A DNA stretch of 64,000 nt from DATMNI01 sp963817515 (GTDB lineage: Bacteria; Acidobacteriota; Terriglobia; Bryobacterales; Bryobacteraceae), in the NCBI GenBank assembly GCA_963817515.1, contig CAWFPJ010000014.1, positions 124,001 through 188,000 on the forward strand, in the 5' to 3' direction. Made by a program: the position numbers and the translations under genes. Under the pieces are notes generated by a model. It had not been told where the DNA came from and did no database searches. It saw nothing but the letters and a program-made list of their open reading frames with translations. The stretch's first letter is position 1, and the number at the start of each line of letters is the position of its first letter. Shown one piece after another: positions 18,319-28,686 of the stretch.

Positions 18319-19411
18319 TCACTCGGGCTGGCCCGCTGCCAGCGCGCGAATGGCGAAGGGGGTGGCGATCAGCGGGTCGTCTTCCTTTACCAGGTTTTCC
18401 GGATTCGCCCAGGATCCATCGGGCCGCTGCGTTCGGTTCAAGCTTTCAATCAGGCTGCCGGCGGCATCCAGTTTCAAAATCTTGCAAGCCTGTGCGCTGG
18501 CGGACGAATAGTAGAAGGCTAACCCGCGAGGCCAGCGCTGGTAGGCGTCGCCGACGAATCCCGGCGCCTCCATTCCGTGATGATGGCTGCCTAACCACCG
18601 CTTGGCCGCGATCATGCGCTGGTCTGCAGCCTCGCAGCCGGTAGCCAGCAAGCGCCAGAATGCCGTCGGCGGTGGTGGTTCCGTAGCTCCGAAAGCGCTG
18701 GCCGTTCTGGCCGGCTTTGTTGGTGTCGAACTCGGTAGTGGTAAAGAAGAAACCGCCATCGGCGCTGTCGCCGCGCGATGGATCGAAATTCTGGCAACGC
18801 TCCACGAAGACGCGCGCGCATTCGAATACCGGATCGGAGCCAGGTACGCCGGCGGCGCGGAGAGCTTCAATGACATATCGCGTCATGGAAAGATCCACAT
18901 GTCCGGTGTCCGGAGGGGTTCGCCGGCCGCCGCCCATACCCCATGCGCCGTACGCCGCGTCTTCACGGCGCCAGCCATTCTGCTCTGTGAACTGCTGTCC
19001 GCGCAAATACCGGACCATGGCCTGGCTCTGTTCCTGCCAGCCGGCGCAGCGTGCACGGCAAAGCGCGCTCACCGCCAGCGCAGTCGAATAATTCGGGTAG
19101 TCCGGAATGTCGGGGTCCGCCATCCCCAGCGCTCCATCGCGCCGCGTGTTGCTTCGAAGGAAGGCGATGGCGCGATCGACTTTCGCGACGGGCAGCGCAC
19201 AGATATTTTCCGGAATCTGCAGCAGCGCCTCCAGAACAAAGGGCGTCAGTGACTGCCCCGATCGCAGCAGTCCGTAGGTGCGGCTGTGCCAACCGCCGTC
19301 GCCGGCCTGCTGGCTCCACAGGTATTCGGCTGCCCTCGCAAGGGCCGGCTTGCGGGCCCGAAGGCAGCCGGCCTGCGAGAGCAGCAGAGTTAAGAAACAG
19401 CGCCGCCGCAC
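18319..19411 (-). pseudogene. Exported prenyltransferase/squalene-oxidase-repeat protein, split by a frameshift
   Basis: Alpha/alpha-toroid repeat protein of about 363 residues when restored. The N-terminal part (from 19411) has a hydrophobic leader ending in a QAGC lipobox-like sequence, repeat motifs LWSQQAGDGGWHS and LRSNTRRDGALGM, and DIPDYPNYSTALAVSAL. It leaves frame at about 18648. The other frame continues with CEAADQRMIAAKRWLG, GLAFYYSSA and LNRTQRPDGSWANP. One extra base near 18648 restores GILALLATGCEAADQ. The catalytic DxDD motif of true terpene cyclases is not seen, so it is probably non-enzymatic. Its ATG follows the stop of the related gene at 19412 directly. Confidence 0.72.
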
Positions 19412-20650
19412 TCAGTTCTTCCTGAGACTGGTGGTCCGGACGATTACCGGTTCACGGTCGGCCAGCAACAACAGCACGGCGGCACTGGTCACCGCCACGC
19501 GGCCGGTGATGCAGTGGTGGCCGGCCCAGGTGCCATCCTCGTTTTGTATCTTGAGGATCTTGGCCTTCATGTCGCCGTTCCACTTTTCCCATTCCGGGCC
19601 GCCGCTGCGATGCAGGCTGTCGCCGATGTTCAGGTATGAGAAAAACTCCTCGCCGCCGATGGACCCGAACCCGGTCACGAAACGCGAATCCGAGAGCTGC
19701 TCCTTGATGGCCTTGATCTGAGGCGCGTTTTCCTTTCGGTCTTTATCGGTGCGGCTGAGCTGCTCCAGTTCCTGAGCGCGCTTGTAAAGAGGAACACCGG
19801 CGGATGCGGCCGATGCTTCGGCCATCCTGGCGCTGGCGGGTAGACTTGCGGCTCGAGCTGTTCCACCGGAGCCCGCCATCACTCCACCCACAACTCCACC
19901 GGGCATCCCACCGGCTACACCGGCCGCTGCACCCGGAGCCGAGTAGCTTAACTTCGTGTATTGGTCGATGTTGTTCATGGCTGCCTCTTGCACCACCACA
20001 CCCTTTCTTTGCGCCATGAACAGGCTCTGCGAAGCCATCGACGTTCCCAGAATAGGCGCCCAACCGCCGGCGATGTTCCAGCTTCCGTCCTTGAGCTGGT
20101 TCTTTTCAATTTTGGCAACGCACTTCTGAAGGCTTTGCCGGACGCGCGCGTTGGCTTGCGCATCTCCCATGTTGCCGTCCAATTCCGCCAGCAGTTTGGA
20201 GGTGAGAAACGTATCGATATACGGCCCCAGTTTTCGCTGGATCTGGGTACCCGTCAGGTCCGTAACCGCCAGACCGCCGGCCGGACTCTGCTCCACGTTC
20301 TTCAGGATGAAGCTCACGGCGCGCCGCAATGGTTCGCGGTACTCGCCCCTGGTGGGGGAATTGCCGGCGTGCAGAAGAGCTTCGACCACCACGGCGCTGT
20401 TGGCCACATCGTTGCCTTTCGATTCCAGCCTCTCCCCCTGACGGACGTAGGAAGTTTCGCCGCCATCCTGGCCCCATCCACCGTCCTTCCCCTGAACGGA
20501 AACCAGCCACGTCAAGCCCTTGGCGACCGCCATGTTCACGGGATCGTTCTTGGGGAGGTTCTTCTCCCCGGAAAAACCGATTTCAGCGTAGATGCCGACA
20601 ATGAAAACGGCAACGCCGGTTACGAACACACGCATCCTCTTGGATCTCAT
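19412..20650 (-). CDS. Exported prenyltransferase/squalene-oxidase-repeat protein with Gly/Ala-rich insert
   Basis: A 412-residue protein with an N-terminal membrane or signal segment (MRVFVTGVAVFIVGIYAEI). Toroid repeats include GLTWLVSVQGKDGGWGQDGG, KNQLKDGSWNIAGG and KILKIQNEDGTWAGHHC. Between them is a low-complexity Gly/Ala/Val insert (APGAAAGVAGGMPGGVVGG) followed by an Ala/Ser-rich stretch and a charged helix (YKRAQELEQLSRTDKDRKE). It has the fold of squalene cyclases but no DxDD catalytic motif, so a binding or structural role outside the cytoplasm is inferred. An AGGAG-type ribosome-binding site precedes the ATG. First gene of a pair with the related downstream protein. Confidence 0.75.
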   Translation of the reverse strand: MRSKRMRVFVTGVAVFIVGIYAEIGFSGEKNLPKNDPVNMAVAKGLTWLVSVQGKDGGWGQDGGETSYVRQGERLESKGNDVANSAVVVEALLHAGNSPTRGEYREPLRRAVSFILKNVEQSPAGGLAVTDLTGTQIQRKLGPYIDTFLTSKLLAELDGNMGDAQANARVRQSLQKCVAKIEKNQLKDGSWNIAGGWAPILGTSMASQSLFMAQRKGVVVQEAAMNNIDQYTKLSYSAPGAAAGVAGGMPGGVVGGVMAGSGGTARAASLPASARMAEASAASAGVPLYKRAQELEQLSRTDKDRKENAPQIKAIKEQLSDSRFVTGFGSIGGEEFFSYLNIGDSLHRSGGPEWEKWNGDMKAKILKIQNEDGTWAGHHCITGRVAVTSAAVLLLLADREPVIVRTTSLRKN

Positions 20651-20788
20651 GATCGTCTCCTATTCCAGCCACGGGCCCGCAGCATATCGTTAGACTGCCG
20701 CGCCAGCCTTAAAGTGCCGGCTGCGTTATTGCAATGCCGCCAGAAATGGTTTCCTTGCACTTATAATGTGGATTTTCACGCGCGGCCT

Positions 20789-21574
20789 TCAGGGCAGCAG
20801 CGTGTTCAACACGTGCGCCAGGCGGATGCCCGCTTTCTCAATCTGCTGTTTGATCAACGGGTCGGCGGCACGCTCGTAGGCATCGGCGATGGGTTCGGGC
20901 GTGCCCTTCGGCACTTTGGGCAGCTTCCCGTAAACCGTTTTCTGCGCTGCCTTATGCGACTCCTCGGCCCAATCCTCGACGGTTCCTTTGGCCCAGTTCT
21001 TCTTCCGCTTCGGAGTCATGTCGCGCGAGAATTCAGCGAACAGCTTGTCTTCATCGCCCATCCGCCCCAGCAGGGCGCTATCCCACATGCTGTGCAGGTT
21101 CATGGGCTTTCCGAAAAACTGGGTGTTTACGTCGTTGCCGCCTTTGTCCTGGTTGTCGGCGCAATGCAGCGGCTGGTGCATGTCGCCCACAAAATGCACG
21201 ATGAACATCAGCGCCTCGCGCCGCTGCTCGGGGTTCGTGGCGGGGTCTCCCAGCACTTTCTCGAAGTCCAATATCTTGGCAATCACGCAATCGCCCTTGG
21301 GGCAATCGCGCGCCATGTCCAGATGGGGGCGGTTAATAGGGATGTCGATGTAGTGCCAGGGACCGGTCTCCGGCCGCGACCGGCGGAGTTGATCGGCCCA
21401 ACTGGAAATCGAGGCCAGTGTCGTACCTGGTCCGAGGATTTCAGCCACGCGCGCGCGTGCCGCTGTCGTCAATTGGGCTTCGGCAAGGCGCGCCACCAGG
21501 TTGTGGCCTTCCGGCCCCCAGGCGAACGCGGGCAAACACGAACCCAAGAGCAGGACTACCGGGAATTTGCACAT
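20789..21574 (-). CDS. Exported S1/P1-family nuclease
   Basis: A 261-residue secreted zinc-dependent nuclease. The signal peptide (MCKFPVVLLLGSCLPAFA) is followed by WGPEGHNLVARLAE, so the mature protein should begin with the tryptophan that serves as a zinc ligand in this family. Other metal-ligand motifs are SWADQLRRSR, GPWHYIDIP, IVHFVGDMHQPLHC and NLHSMWDSALL. The family degrades single-stranded DNA and RNA, so a role in nutrient scavenging is likely. The ATG at 21574 fits the signal peptide better than a longer form. It lies about 140 bases upstream of the pair of prenyltransferase-fold genes on the same strand. Confidence 0.92.
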   Translation of the reverse strand: MCKFPVVLLLGSCLPAFAWGPEGHNLVARLAEAQLTTAARARVAEILGPGTTLASISSWADQLRRSRPETGPWHYIDIPINRPHLDMARDCPKGDCVIAKILDFEKVLGDPATNPEQRREALMFIVHFVGDMHQPLHCADNQDKGGNDVNTQFFGKPMNLHSMWDSALLGRMGDEDKLFAEFSRDMTPKRKKNWAKGTVEDWAEESHKAAQKTVYGKLPKVPKGTPEPIADAYERAADPLIKQQIEKAGIRLAHVLNTLLP

Positions 21575-21587
21575 AGGCGCACAGGTC

Positions 21588-21780
21588 TCACCGCGCCAGC
21601 GCAACGGCGAGCAGCAACCCGCGCTGAGTCCCCAGCCATGAATCTTTGATGTTGAAACTTTCGCTGAGCGAATGGGCTCCCGATCCTGAGCCGCCGCCGA
21701 TAGTGAGCGCCGGGATGCCCAGGTTCATCGGAACATTCGTGCGGATGCACGGCCAAGGCAGGGCATACACCAGACATTCT
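21588..21780 (-). pseudogene. C-terminal remnant of an M20-type metallopeptidase
   Basis: About 60 residues. The sequence RTNVPMNLGIPALTIGGGSGSGAHSLSESF matches the C-terminal part of M20/M25/M40 peptidases, where the histidine of GGGAHSLxExF is a metal or catalytic ligand. The rest of the enzyme is missing: upstream on this strand the frame passes into the end of the amidohydrolase gene (stop at 21791). This is a truncated relic, probably left by deletion between the two genes. Confidence 0.7.
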
Positions 21781-21790
21781 CCCCTATCCA

Positions 21791-23101
21791 TCAGAACTTC
21801 TGTCTCGTTGTGTCGGTCCAATACCGCGAGTCCTTCGGGATGTCTTGCCACAAAGGGACACTCAGACCGTAGGGGTGATCATACAGGATCTTACCGCCGA
21901 ACATTGTCATCACACACTGGAGTTTCTGATTGCCTTCTATCTTTCCGCCGCCGGAACCGAGATAGGCGAACTTCCCTTTAGCGATTTCAAGCACGGCGAT
22001 ATCAGCCGTCGATCCAACACTCAAGTTACCTAACTCGGGCCGGTGGATCATTTGAGCGGGATTCACCGTCGTGCGCCGAATGATATCCTCCAACGGTACT
22101 CCCAGACAGAGGAACTTTGACATCACATTGGCCAGACTGATGCCTACCGTATATGGCGTATCCGAAAACAGGTCTGCACTAATGGAATCGGGAATAAAGC
22201 CCTGCTGAACCGCAGGCACCACTCGCCTCAGCGTGAAACTTCCGGCGGCATGTCCAAGGTCGAACTTTACACCTCGCGCTCTCGCTTTGGTCACATCAGG
22301 ATTCAACTTGCCGTCATCCGTCAGATAGGCATAGCGATCTGCCAGACAGTGAGTCACAATGTCGCCCGGGCGCATTTTCTCGAGGAGGAATTCACGGTAG
22401 CTCCTGGCGGGGAATTTTCCCTGGGCCGGCATCGGAGTGAAGTCCGCCAATACAGGCAGCCCGGTCAAGCGGCCAGCCTCGACGACGGCGTCCATCGACG
22501 CCCAGGGAAGGCGCGCATCACTAAATGTCCCTCCATAGTGGCCGGTCTTGAATCCGACGATAAGATTGTGGTATTTCTTGGCGGTATCCGCCGCAAGCTG
22601 TACTTTAAACTGAGAGGGATCCTGCTCCGCCCGGTTAGACTCCGCGCCAGGGGCCGCAATATTCAGAAAGGAAAGGATTCTCATTTTCGAGCGGTCGATG
22701 ATCTTCTTGAAGTCTTCGAAGTTATCGGCCCCTGCGGTTCCGCCGTCGCAGCATGTAGTGACCCCCGAAGGCAGGCAAACATGATCGGCAATGACAGACG
22801 GAGTCAGATCAAGGCGGGTGTAATAACAACAGATGTGCAGATCGATCAAGCCAGGCGTAACGTAGTAGCCCGCAACATTAACGGTTGTCTTTCCCTCGGA
22901 GCCCGGAATATTTCGGTCCACGCGAGCTATTTTCCCGTTTTGAACGGCGACATCCATTGGCTGGTTAATCCGGTTGGCCATATCGATAACGTGCCCACCC
23001 TTGAGGACGGTATCGTATCGCGGAGGTTCCTGCGCCAGGGCAGATGAAGCTGTCATCGCAGCGGTCACGAGTGGTGTGGAAATAAACTCTCTTCTGTTCA
23101 T
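21791..23101 (-). CDS. Tat-exported amidohydrolase with an altered metal site
   Basis: A 436-residue amidohydrolase-superfamily protein with an N-terminal Tat-like leader (MNRREFISTPLVTAAMTASSALAQ). It resembles the deacetylase/dihydroorotase-like branch: VLKGGHVIDMANRINQPMDVAV, NVAGYYVTPGLIDLH, DIVTHCLADRY, KFDLGHAAGSF and DSISADLFSD. The canonical HxH pair at the end of strand 1 reads LHICC, so His89 is kept and the second His is Cys91. This could change the metal bound or impair catalysis. The substrate is unknown. The remnant of an M20 peptidase lies directly downstream. Confidence 0.8.
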   Translation of the reverse strand: MNRREFISTPLVTAAMTASSALAQEPPRYDTVLKGGHVIDMANRINQPMDVAVQNGKIARVDRNIPGSEGKTTVNVAGYYVTPGLIDLHICCYYTRLDLTPSVIADHVCLPSGVTTCCDGGTAGADNFEDFKKIIDRSKMRILSFLNIAAPGAESNRAEQDPSQFKVQLAADTAKKYHNLIVGFKTGHYGGTFSDARLPWASMDAVVEAGRLTGLPVLADFTPMPAQGKFPARSYREFLLEKMRPGDIVTHCLADRYAYLTDDGKLNPDVTKARARGVKFDLGHAAGSFTLRRVVPAVQQGFIPDSISADLFSDTPYTVGISLANVMSKFLCLGVPLEDIIRRTTVNPAQMIHRPELGNLSVGSTADIAVLEIAKGKFAYLGSGGGKIEGNQKLQCVMTMFGGKILYDHPYGLSVPLWQDIPKDSRYWTDTTRQKF

Positions 23102-23161
23102 GGTCCTATACCTCCGCAGATGTATTCGGCTCGGAGCACGTTTTCGTCCGACCTCAGGCTT

Positions 23162-23551
23162 TCAGGAAAGTATACACCTGCCATCCACACCAAGGTTTGC
23201 TGGCGGCCCGGTGCGCCAGACCCGCGACGTCAAAGCCTCGCCATCCGGCTGGTCGCCCTGATCCGAGTCCTCATTCAAGTGTGCATAGTAGCTGGCCAGG
23301 GCGCAGCCCAGCAGCAGCGCCAGCATCAGGCCAAACCATTTCAGGCTCTGGCCGTTCCAGGCCCGCTCACGGTCTACCGCCGCGGCCGTGGCTTTCACTG
23401 CCGCGAAAGCGCTTGCCGTGCCTAGCCCCAGTTTGAGATACCAGGGCATCAAGTCCAGGTGGCTTTGTCCGCCTATCTGACCCCAGAGGACAAAAACCGC
23501 AATCAAGGCGATCAGGAATTGCGTGGTATAGGCGAGACGAAGAATGGGCAT
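23162..23551 (-). CDS. Small hypothetical membrane protein
   Basis: A 129-residue protein starting at MPILRLAYTTQF. Two strongly hydrophobic segments (FLIALIAVFVLWGQIGG and WFGLMLALLLGCALASYYAHL) flank a middle part (WYLKLGLGTASAFAAVKATAAAVD). The acidic C-terminus contains NEDSDQGDQPDGE. I do not recognise the family. It is divergent from the ABC permease at 23600, with about 48 bases between the starts. Confidence 0.6.
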   Translation of the reverse strand: MPILRLAYTTQFLIALIAVFVLWGQIGGQSHLDLMPWYLKLGLGTASAFAAVKATAAAVDRERAWNGQSLKWFGLMLALLLGCALASYYAHLNEDSDQGDQPDGEALTSRVWRTGPPANLGVDGRCILS

Positions 23552-23599
23552 CGTGGTGCCGAACCTACATCTTACGTTATCCTGAAAGAAAGAAGCCAA

Positions 23600-24874
<1,275 letters not shown>

Positions 24875-24877
24875 ACC

Positions 24878-26126
24878 GTGAATATCAGCGCAATCGAAAA
24901 CGTGCAGATGGCCCTGGTGGGAGTGTGGACCCATCGCTTCCGCTCGCTGCTCACCATCCTGGGAATCGTTATCGGGATCACCACCGTGGTCACCGTGGCC
25001 TCGCTGCTCACCGGACTGCGCCAGGGCGTGGTGGTGTTCTTTGAAGAACTGGGGCCGGACAATGTTTTTGTCTTCAAGACCTCGGGCGACCCCACGTTTG
25101 AGCCGATGAAAGAACGCAAACGCCGCCCCATGAAGCCGGAGTACGCGGAGTTCATCCGGCGCTGGTGCGCTTCGGTTGAGGATGTCGGTTTGCAACTGCT
25201 GATTCCGGCAGTGGTGGAGAACAAGCCCATTACGGCGCGCGTGCCGGGCTACGAAACCGACACCATCAACGTTGCCGGCATGTCTCCCAACATGGCCGAA
25301 ATCCAGCCGCGCGACCTGGACTCCGGCCGCTATTTCAGCGCCGAAGAAGACCAGCGCGGCGCGCACGTGGCAGTTATCGGGAACAACGTGGCCGAGTCTC
25401 TGTTCCCCGCCGGGAACGCCGTGAACCGCACCTTCATGATGGACGGCGCGGAATACATGATTATCGGCGTCATATGCTAAAGCCAAGGGCGGTTTCTTCG
25501 GCGAGAATGGCCAGGACAACGCCATCACCATCCCGTTGCGCACGGCGCAGAGCCGCTATCCGCAGGTGGACCGCTACATGATCACGGCCAAGGCCAAGTC
25601 CGGCAAACGCCAGGAAGCCTACGACGAAGTGGAAGGCGCGATGCGGCGCATCCGCCGCCTGCCGACCGGTGCCAAGGACGATTTCGCCATCTCCACGCCC
25701 GACCAGATCATCCAGCAGTTCGACCGCATTACCGGGCTGATCGGGTTGGTGGCCATAGCGATTTCCGCGCTCGGCCTGCTGGTGGGCGGCATTGGCGTCA
25801 TGAACATTATGCTGGTCAGCGTCACCGAACGGACGCGCGAAATCGGCGTTCGTAAAGCCGTCGGCGCACGTAAGCGCGACATCATCGGACAGTTTCTGGT
25901 TGAAGCCATGACCCTCACCGGCGTGGGAGGAATGCTGGGAATCGTGATCGCCGTTCTGCTTACTCTGCTGGTGGGAGTGCTGGTGCCCTCACTGCCTTCG
26001 AAGGTACCCACCTGGGCGCTGGTGACGGGGTTCTCGGTTTCGGTTGCGGTGGGTGTTTTCTTCGGCGTCTGGCCGGCGGTGAAAGCGGCGCAGTTGGATC
26101 CGGTGGAAGCGCTGCGCTATGAGTAA
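24878..26126 (+). pseudogene. MacB-like ABC transporter permease (2), split by a frameshift
   Basis: The N-terminal part (24878-25480) has THRFRSLLTILGIVIGITTVVTVASLL and the MacB_PCD domain, ending at YMIIGVI. It then meets a stop after a shift near 25475 (CATATGCTAA). The continuation (25480-26126) begins KAKGGFFGENGQDNAITIPL, with the C-terminal FtsX domain VGGIGVMNIMLVSVTERTREIGVRKAVGARKRD. Removing one base in the ATATG at 25472-25476 restores a protein of about 415 residues. It is tightly linked to permease 1, so the two probably form a heterodimer. No essential segment is missing. Confidence 0.85.
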
Positions 26127-26156
26127 CCCCGCGCTATGAGTAGACACGTTACCTAA

Positions 26157-27974
26157 ATGTCCCTTGTCGAAAGCTGTAACTCCATCTCCAAGAGCTTCGG
26201 CTCACGCCTGCTCTTCGAGAACATCTCGCTGGGCATCTCCGAAGGCGAACGGCTGGGCTTGATCGGCCCCAACGGCGCGGGAAAATCCACGCTCCTGAAG
26301 ATTCTCGCCCGCCAGCTCGAACCGGATTCCGGCACCGTATCCATACGCCGCAATACGCGCGTGGGGTACGTGCCGCAGCAGGCCGAGTTTCCGCGCAGCC
26401 AGACTGCCGCCGAAGTGATCGAAGAGGCCATCGAAGCAGCCATTGCCGGCGCCAACGCCGAACACCTGGACGATCTGGAACGCGCCACCCGTGTCAACCA
26501 AACCCTGGGCCGGGCCGGCTTCACCGATGGAAGCGTGCGCACCGAGTCGCTCTCCGGCGGCTGGCAGCGGCGGTTGGCCATCGCCCGCGAACTGGCGCTG
26601 CAGCCCGACCTGCTGTTCCTGGACGAGCCTACCAACCATCTGGATCTGGAAGGCATCCTCTGGCTGGAGAAACTGCTTTCCACCGCGTCCTTCGCCAGCG
26701 TAGTCGTGAGCCATGACCGCTACTTTCTGGACAACGTGGTCAACGATATGGCCGAGATTGACCGCGTCTACCCGGAAGGCATCTTCCGCGTGGAAGGCGG
26801 CTACAGCGATTTCCTGGAAAAGAAGGCCGCGTTTCTGCAGGCGCAGTCCAGCCGGCAGGAGTCGCTGGTGAATACGGTTCGCCGCGAAGTGGAGTGGCTG
26901 CGCCGCGGAGCCAAGGCGCGCACCGGAAAATCCAAAGCCCGGATTGACCAGGCCGGCCGGCTGATGCGCGAGTTGTCCGATCTGGAGACGCGCTCCGTGA
27001 AGGGTGTGGCGCAGATCGACTTCACCGCCAGCGATCGCCGCACCAAACGCCTGGTATCGGTGGAAAAGGTTTCGAAGGACCTGGGCGGGCGCACTCTGTT
27101 TCGCGACCTCAGCTTTACGCTCACGCCGGGCACCCGCCTGGGACTGCTGGGCCCCAACGGCGCCGGAAAGACCACGCTGCTGCGTATGCTGTCGGACGAA
27201 CTGGCGCCCGACGCCGGCTCAATCGAGCGCGCTCCGCTTCTGCGCATCGTTTACTTCGACCAGGCGCGCGAACAATTGGACCGCACACAAACCTTGCGCC
27301 AGGGGCTGGGCGGGCAAGGCGATCACGTGATCTTCCAGGACCGCCCCATCCATGTCGCCGGGTGGGCCAAGCGATTCCTTTTCGATTCGGGCCAGCTCGA
27401 TCGTCCGATTGCCAGCCTCTCCGGCGGCGAGCAGGCCCGCGTCTTAATGGCGCGGCTGATGCTGCAGCCGGCCGACCTGCTGCTGATGGATGAGCCGACC
27501 AACGATCTGGACATCCCCACGCTCGAAGTGTTGGAAGACAGCCTCACCGAGTTTCCCGGGGCGCTGGTGCTGGTGACGCACGACCGCTATCTTCTGGACC
27601 GCGTATCCACTGCCGTGATGGGCCTGGACGGGCAGGGCGGCGCGCAAATCTTCGCCGACTACTGGCAGTGGGAGCAGGCTCAGTTCACGCCGAAGCAGTC
27701 CAAAATCGAGAAGCCGGCTGCCGTGTCGAAGCCCGTGCCGGCGCAGGGCAAGAAGAAGCTTTCGTACATGGAAGCGCGCGAATGGGAACAGATGGAAGAG
27801 CGCATTCTGCAGGCCGAGACCGAACTGGAGGCAATCCGTGCGGAGATGCAATCGCCCGAGGTGGTTTCGGACGGCCCGCGTCTGCATGCCTGCTACGAAA
27901 AGCTGCAGCCGGCCGAGGCCGCGGTGCAGGCGCTCTACGCGCGATGGGCGGAATTGGAAGCCAAGCAGGCGTAA
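26157..27974 (+). CDS. ABC-F ATPase (Uup-like)
   Basis: A 605-residue soluble ABC-F protein with two ATPase domains and no membrane segment. The first half has GPNGAGKST, LSGGWQRRLAIARELAL and LFLDEPTNHLDLEG. The second has GPNGAGKTT, LSGGEQARVLMARLML and LLMDEPTNDLDIPT. The ABC-F linker (SSRQESLVNTVRREVEWLRRG, ARIDQAGRLM) lies between. The C-terminal coiled-coil (EAREWEQMEERILQAETELEAIRAEMQS) and DNA-binding-like tail point to the Uup subgroup. ABC-F proteins act on the ribosome or on structured DNA. It lies 30 bases after the permease pair, but is not a transporter ATPase. Confidence 0.9.
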   Translation: MSLVESCNSISKSFGSRLLFENISLGISEGERLGLIGPNGAGKSTLLKILARQLEPDSGTVSIRRNTRVGYVPQQAEFPRSQTAAEVIEEAIEAAIAGANAEHLDDLERATRVNQTLGRAGFTDGSVRTESLSGGWQRRLAIARELALQPDLLFLDEPTNHLDLEGILWLEKLLSTASFASVVVSHDRYFLDNVVNDMAEIDRVYPEGIFRVEGGYSDFLEKKAAFLQAQSSRQESLVNTVRREVEWLRRGAKARTGKSKARIDQAGRLMRELSDLETRSVKGVAQIDFTASDRRTKRLVSVEKVSKDLGGRTLFRDLSFTLTPGTRLGLLGPNGAGKTTLLRMLSDELAPDAGSIERAPLLRIVYFDQAREQLDRTQTLRQGLGGQGDHVIFQDRPIHVAGWAKRFLFDSGQLDRPIASLSGGEQARVLMARLMLQPADLLLMDEPTNDLDIPTLEVLEDSLTEFPGALVLVTHDRYLLDRVSTAVMGLDGQGGAQIFADYWQWEQAQFTPKQSKIEKPAAVSKPVPAQGKKKLSYMEAREWEQMEERILQAETELEAIRAEMQSPEVVSDGPRLHACYEKLQPAEAAVQALYARWAELEAKQA

Positions 27975-27980
27975 TTCAAA

Positions 27981-28616
27981 CTACTCGAAGTTCCGCCGGA
28001 AATTCTCGAACTCCCGCTTCAACTCCGCTACCTGCAACTCCAGAGCCGCGATTCGTTCCCGGTCCGACGGCCCTCGCTCCTGAGATCCCGCTGCGCCCGC
28101 TTCCGCCAACTCCTCCCCAATCTCCACGTCTCCGGCCAGCAGTTGCGCCCACCGCTGCTCCTTGTACCCCGCCTGCCGCGGAAGTTTTTTCACGAAGTCG
28201 ATTTCCGCCAGCCGATGCAGCGTGCTTTCCACCGCTTCCAGGTCGTCAAACGTGTAGAGGCGCTCGGTGCGGCCGCGCAATTCGCCCACCGTCTGCGGGC
28301 CGCGCAGCATCAACACACACATCACCGCGGCTTCGCGTCTTCCCAGGTTGCACTTCTCCATGAAGCGCTGCTCATGCTTGGGGACGCGGCTATCGGCGCC
28401 GCTGATCCGTGACGTCAGCCCTTTGTTACGCAGTCCGTCGAGCGCGGTCTCCACAATTTCCTCGTCGTAAGAAACCACCGGTTCGCGATTCGATTTCTGG
28501 TTGCAGGCGTTCACCAGGGCGTTCAGCGAAAGGGGATAGTAGTCCGGTGTGGTGATCTCTTTTTCCATGAGCGCGCCCAGCACACGCAACTCGGCGGCGT
28601 CCAGTTGCCAATCCAT
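27981..28616 (-). CDS. YceH family protein (DUF480)
   Basis: A 211-residue protein of the YceH family (winged-helix folds, function unknown). Family motifs are LRVLGALMEKEITTPDYYPLSLNALVNACNQKSNREP, VETALDGLRNKGLTSR, YEQRFMEK-like KHEQRFMEKCNLGRREAAVMCVLMLRGPQTVGELRGRT and LAEIDFVKKLPRQAGYKEQRWAQLLAG. The C-terminus has a predicted coiled-coil (RERIAALELQVAELKREFENFRRNFE). Its start (ATG at 28616) is about 70 bases from the divergent squalene-hopene cyclase. Convergent with the ABC-F gene (6-base gap). Confidence 0.9.
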   Translation of the reverse strand: MDWQLDAAELRVLGALMEKEITTPDYYPLSLNALVNACNQKSNREPVVSYDEEIVETALDGLRNKGLTSRISGADSRVPKHEQRFMEKCNLGRREAAVMCVLMLRGPQTVGELRGRTERLYTFDDLEAVESTLHRLAEIDFVKKLPRQAGYKEQRWAQLLAGDVEIGEELAEAGAAGSQERGPSDRERIAALELQVAELKREFENFRRNFE

Positions 28617-28686
28617 CCCTACAGTTTACGTTGTTACCATGGCAGTCTATGTTGTTGCGATGATGGTTTACGATGACGGTTCAGCG

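Noticed and set aside
20762..20767. TATAAT as a plus-strand -10 element
   Set aside because: No plus-strand gene follows, and no -35 element lies at a suitable distance.
19961..21649. 562-codon open frame antisense to the toroid protein and nuclease genes
   Set aside because: Both opposite-strand genes have signal peptides and full family motifs; the frame has no domain of its own.
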